From assembly GCA_026770575.1 (NCBI GenBank), contig MU657577.1, positions 1-32,166 on the forward strand: DNA of 32,166 bases. The letters are read 5' to 3'. This document shows, piece after piece, positions 30,301 through 32,166 of the stretch (its first letter is position 1; every line of letters starts with the position of its first letter). The DNA is from Pelagophyceae sp. CCMP2097. Taxonomy: Eukaryota; Sar; Pelagophyceae. The notes below the pieces were generated by a model that saw nothing but the letters and a program-made list of their open reading frames with translations, was not told the origin of the DNA and made no database searches. Both the position numbers and the translations under genes were made by a program.

Positions 30301-30340
30301 CGCTCATCAGCGCCTCCAGCTCCAGCGACTCGCGACTCAT
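27335..30340 (-). CDS. Large intronless protein (1001 aa) with a possible beta-trefoil/MIR-like region
   Basis: One uninterrupted frame of 1002 codons from ATG 30340; in-frame codons upstream to 30601 have no ATG. Residues about 139-260 show repeated short strand patterns (LHFGSGVALQSLQTDGFLVV, then SHFKIVDMADLASCKAVQFG, then DFVYLQIVAG) and later GVWRIRVAEASADL; these resemble MIR or other beta-trefoil folds, but this is a weak call. Much of the middle is charged or disordered with Arg/Ser motifs (RRRLSLDLRKG). The last ~250 residues are helical (LVELSCEAAFFTLTFTERLV). The final 42 residues are a Ser/Pro/Arg low-complexity tail (SRPSS-type repeats). Lack of introns over 3 kb contrasts with the flanking intron-rich genes. 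Confidence 0.7.
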   Translation of the reverse strand: MSRESLELEALMSAQNKLHRHPRSFPPSGELWRVLKAGADRRAKVGGGQRLYDVDERLKTPEIEKEPSVRRRLSLDLRKGPAASALRRGKRFSRHSAADLLPGKGGRKLGSVSASALSRAASATSFPADFDDSFSKLPDTRLHFGSGVALQSLQTDGFLVVRNSSDGKLDGKLESVQPDELDRRDVSHFKIVDMADLASCKAVQFGDFVYLQIVAGAGEPSWRNGSVVGARVHEVEGLPTVPLDASQSEYLADADEAAQRSSPAPLGRPAPVRATLPSGKVDRLLGPHELKTRNEAALALGRWRLMPATRALQQRAQRRGGYVCNLDEAYLEQDFYYVGAEDDGRAALHRLPHGVGGGDGAYRVERRGVWRIRVAEASADLRDMSKDEQRAELLMERARKSMQRSDDYRHGKRRYGPDGATAAQPDADEPFIAGGASFAQDLRDSTKRAANLHEVASLAEHVRKEGAPHAYFRQKFATVGPPIYARSRLKDDATTAAAKATLEALQRRALRRSHSDAASTITFEDQARGQEALSSLCSSSLATLDPLEAVAHASVAYSAQHTSTVAAPVRFSTPKKARRPRPSPASSRDAAPPGRDATWDESMTAQQKKKSQLLGAAVSWPYALCDEDVQVWGQLKDPEISQRAALMALAAAAPRGDGASYVSLASPSSHASFASEPPTFSLLRNGSVSSLAVSQADEESHAPLGSLGDDDADDAAASVLALRTVDGWAAKWLGKLAAQGVDRLERTLCGEDDFLVRNIAFSNRRAAFKDKFPTPKKPPLPSNKSGSLSDVASIAMSAFMTDVPSEGVYEKAASLRCFQGDGAVLAEMLASTLTLLRDTIVPSLKAHGVANADGAVGNLVELSCEAAFFTLTFTERLVAPALRRAATRCRDVVRAALARDVPEDDHDFLQDLDADDVAEAAEAVDAPELRDALSALVAAMETFGAAGAEALRHARASAESRPSSSKPRASNNSRPGSSKHAGSRPPSGSRPSSKGSGRTSP

Positions 30341-30508
30341 GGCCTCGGGGCCGTCGCGGGCGCGCAGGGGTCGACGCCAACGCCGGCCGGCGGAAATCGA
30401 CGGAAACCCCGATCGAGGCCGTTGTAAGGACTTGCACTTTGAGCGCGCGAAGCGCCGCGCGGGAAGACGGGAACAATTCCGGTCCCAGTGCCAAGGAGCC
30501 GGGTGCGG

Positions 30509-30520
30509 AGATATATATAC
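30509..30520 (-). promoter_or_regulatory. TATA-like element upstream of the large intronless gene
   Basis: ATATATATA at 30511-30519, reading GTATATATATCTCC on the minus strand, lies about 170 bp upstream of the ATG at 30340 in a GC-rich spacer. Position and sequence fit a TATA box, but no transcription start is known. The 304-bp spacer (30341-30644) also holds the 3' end of the SNARE gene. Confidence 0.4.
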
Positions 30521-30644
30521 ACTGGTGCCACGGCCCAGACGCAGGGGCGGCCCAAGGAGCCCCCCCGCTTGCAAGGCACTCGGTCGCAGGCCCCCGTTCA
30601 CGGCTTGCCCCTCTGAGTGTAGTCGGGGTGCTTATATACAACGC

Positions 30645-31731
30645 TTACTTGGCCTTGCTGACGACCATGAGCTGGTAGAGGATGACGCAGAGGCCGATGA
30701 GGAAGAGGAGACACATGAGATTGACGCAGATCTTGTCCGAGCCGGAGGAGACGTCGTCCAACGAAGACTTCATCTTGGCGTTGATGTTTGTCAGGTGGTC
30801 GTGGACGTTGTCGATGCGCGTGCCGAGGTCCTCGATCATGACGTTTTGCTTCCCGACGGACTCCTTTTGCATCTTCGCAATGTCGAGGAGCACGTCCACC
30901 CCCTCGCCGATCCTGCGGCGCGCGTCCGCCACACGCGCAAAGGCGAGGGGAAACTCACTGGCCGATGGTCTTGTCAAAGTCCTGGTCGCGCTCCCGGAGC
31001 AGCATCATGCGCTGCTGCTGGTCCTCGGAGACGAGCTCCTACAATGCGAAAAGGTCGTCTCTCGTCTCCCACAGTTCGTGAGTTACCTGCTCCTCTCTCG
31101 GATGGTCGATGGTGACGAAGAGCTCGGACGTGGCCATGGGCTCCAAGTAGGCTGCGTAGCCGCCAAGGTTGCCGGGGAGCGTGCGTTCCGCGCCCGGCTT
31201 GCCGCCGCGCTGCGCGTCGCGGACGTTGTCCATCTCCGTCCGCAAGAGGGCCACGATCTGCGTCCGCAGCTCGACGTCCTCCTTGGTCAGCTTGCTGCGG
31301 CGGGACTTGGCGTCTTTGCGAAGGAGCTCGTCTAAGCGGTTCCAGTCCTCTTGCAACTCGCGCTGCGCCTTCTTGATGTTCGACTCGCGGGAGATCTGGT
31401 CGCGCGCCGGCTCGGCCGGGTTCTTCAGCGCCTCTGCCATCCACTTGCGAACGAGGCGCAGCTTGTCCATCATGGCTTCCTTGAGGTCCAGGAACGCGTC
31501 CTTGCCAGCCCCGCCCCGAGCCTCGACCTGCGCCAATCGTCTCCGCCGCGCGCAAAGGGGGCGGGGGCACAAACCTCGGCGCGCACGGGCTTGCCGCCGC
31601 CGACCTACGCCGTTTGGAAGGTCCGCCGAAAGGCCCATGGACGAAAGTCAGGAACCGACCTTGTTTTGGATCTTTTCAAGCTTCAGAAGCAGCTCCGCCA
31701 GCTCGCCGTCGATACCCTGCGTCTTCCCCAT
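30645..31731 (-). CDS. SYP7: Qc-SNARE, SYP7-like syntaxin
   Basis: Five exons in phase (31731-31660, 31604-31575, 31527-31087, 31038-30959, 30912-30645) give 296 aa. The start MGKTQGIDGELAELLLKLEK is followed by an N-terminal helical region (DLKEAMMDKLRLVRKWMAEA to KLTKEDVELRTQIVALL) as in plant SYP71-type syntaxins. The SNARE helix is completed by the last splices: MMLLRERDQDFDKTIGQ joined to IGEGVDVLLDIAKMQ, then ESVGKQNVMIEDLGTRIDNV, where Gln in GKQN is the expected zero-layer residue. One C-terminal membrane anchor follows (ICVNLMCLLFLIGLCVILYQL) with a short tail KAK. It should act in fusion at ER, Golgi or plasma membrane. Exon 2 is only 30 nt. Alternative: another Qc-SNARE such as a syntaxin-8/10-like one. 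Confidence 0.85.
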
Positions 31732-32071
31732 GCCGCCCGGCGCGCTAAGGCGGCGAACTGGGCGCCGAACGCGCCCGCACACCGTTCAACACTGTGACAA
31801 AAGCAAAAACACCTTTGTCGAATTAGATTATCACCGGAAATCTATTAACTATTTTTGGCTCGTGAAAGCGGCTGGCGCTGCGCCGGCCACTCCCGCGAGA
31901 CGCCCTGGGCGCGCTTGTTTGGCTTTTTCGTCAACTGCCTTATTTTGGCGAAGCTCTGCGAAAGCTTGTTATTAAATTTTAGTAGTTAAACTGAAAGTTA
32001 TCTAAATATTAATGAGCTGGGTTTAAAACTCAGTTTTAAAGCGCAAAAATCGAAAGTTATCTAAATTTTTC
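31732..32071. other. AT-rich flank upstream of the SNARE gene with direct repeats
   Basis: Composition falls sharply in GC from about 31790. GAAAGTTATCTAAAT occurs at 31991-32005 and 32052-32066, 61 bp apart, flanking a near-palindrome CTGGGTTTAAAACTCAG at 32015-32031. No coding frame is supported. Part of it is presumably the SNARE promoter. Confidence 0.5.
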
Positions 32072-32134
32072 AGGACCCGAAGGGTCCTTGCCGTTTATTC
32101 AACGTCAGTTTACGGCAAGAGCCCTTCGGGTCCT
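32072..32134. repeat. 23-bp inverted repeat with 17-nt loop
   Basis: The arm at 32072-32094 (AGGACCCGAAGGG...GCCGT) pairs with 32112-32134 with two mismatches. The loop is 32095-32111. The left arm is itself partly palindromic (AGGACCC/GGGTCCT). It may be an end of a transposable element, a cruciform, or a structured transcript end; the window stops 32 bp later. Confidence 0.85.
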
Positions 32135-32166
32135 TTGATTGAAGGATTACCAGGGGCAATTATGTC

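Noticed and set aside
1..32166. CRISPR arrays, prophage, bacterial operons or insertion sequences
   Set aside because: The spliced genes and eukaryotic families show nuclear eukaryotic DNA; no regularly spaced repeats with unique spacers and no transposase or integrase motif were found.
1..32166. tRNA or rRNA genes
   Set aside because: I saw no cloverleaf with a GGTTCGAAT-type arm and no rRNA core sequence on either strand, although a scan by eye could miss an intron-containing tRNA.

Overview
The window looks like nuclear DNA of a compact, GC-rich unicellular eukaryote. The evidence is short spliceosomal introns (mostly 42-110 nt), ATG-started genes broken into small exons, and eukaryote-specific proteins: Ku70, a SNARE, PH domains, Tudor-like domains and ABC1 kinases. 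Many introns begin GTGCGT and end TAG|G or CAG|G. That structure, together with a plastid/cyanobacterial-style ABC1 kinase and a SYP7-like SNARE, fits a marine stramenopile alga; a pelagophyte such as Aureococcus is my best guess, but it is an inference and not a match I could run. Exon models were built by hand from reading-frame continuity, splice phase and family conservation.

Layout. 1-345 holds short repeats. 346-3025 (+) is a seven-exon acidic/basic repeat protein of unknown function, convergent with 3162-4860 (-), a tandem PH-domain protein. That gene is divergent from 5135-6595 (+), an organellar ClpX-like AAA+ unfoldase. 6843-7472 (-) is a small secreted EGF-like protein. 7507-9597 is a repeat-rich spacer. 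9598-12597 (+) is a complete 13-exon Ku70 (about 614 aa). 12941-16406 (+) encodes two cyclase-homology domains. 16454-18465 (+) is an unrecognised multi-exon gene. 18607-20966 (-) is a Tudor-like/AT-hook protein. About 1.4 kb without a convincing gene follows. 22332-22961 (-) is a second, almost identical copy of the EGF-like gene. 23532-26052 (+) is an ABC1/ADCK kinase, 26186-27308 (+) a coiled-coil protein, 27335-30340 (-) a 1001-codon intronless gene with a possible beta-trefoil, and 30645-31731 (-) a Qc-SNARE. The last 430 bp are AT-rich with a strong inverted repeat.

The genes do not form a pathway; this is an ordinary mixed gene neighbourhood (DNA repair, organelle proteostasis, quinone/lipid kinase, trafficking, signalling, chromatin). 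The most unusual points are the recent dispersed duplication of the EGF-like gene, the GTGCGT donor usage, an intron that starts with six 17-bp repeats carrying donor-like sites, the two divergent cyclase-homology domains, and the ClpX homologue lacking both the zinc domain and the ClpP-docking loop. I did not find a convincing novel multi-gene system.
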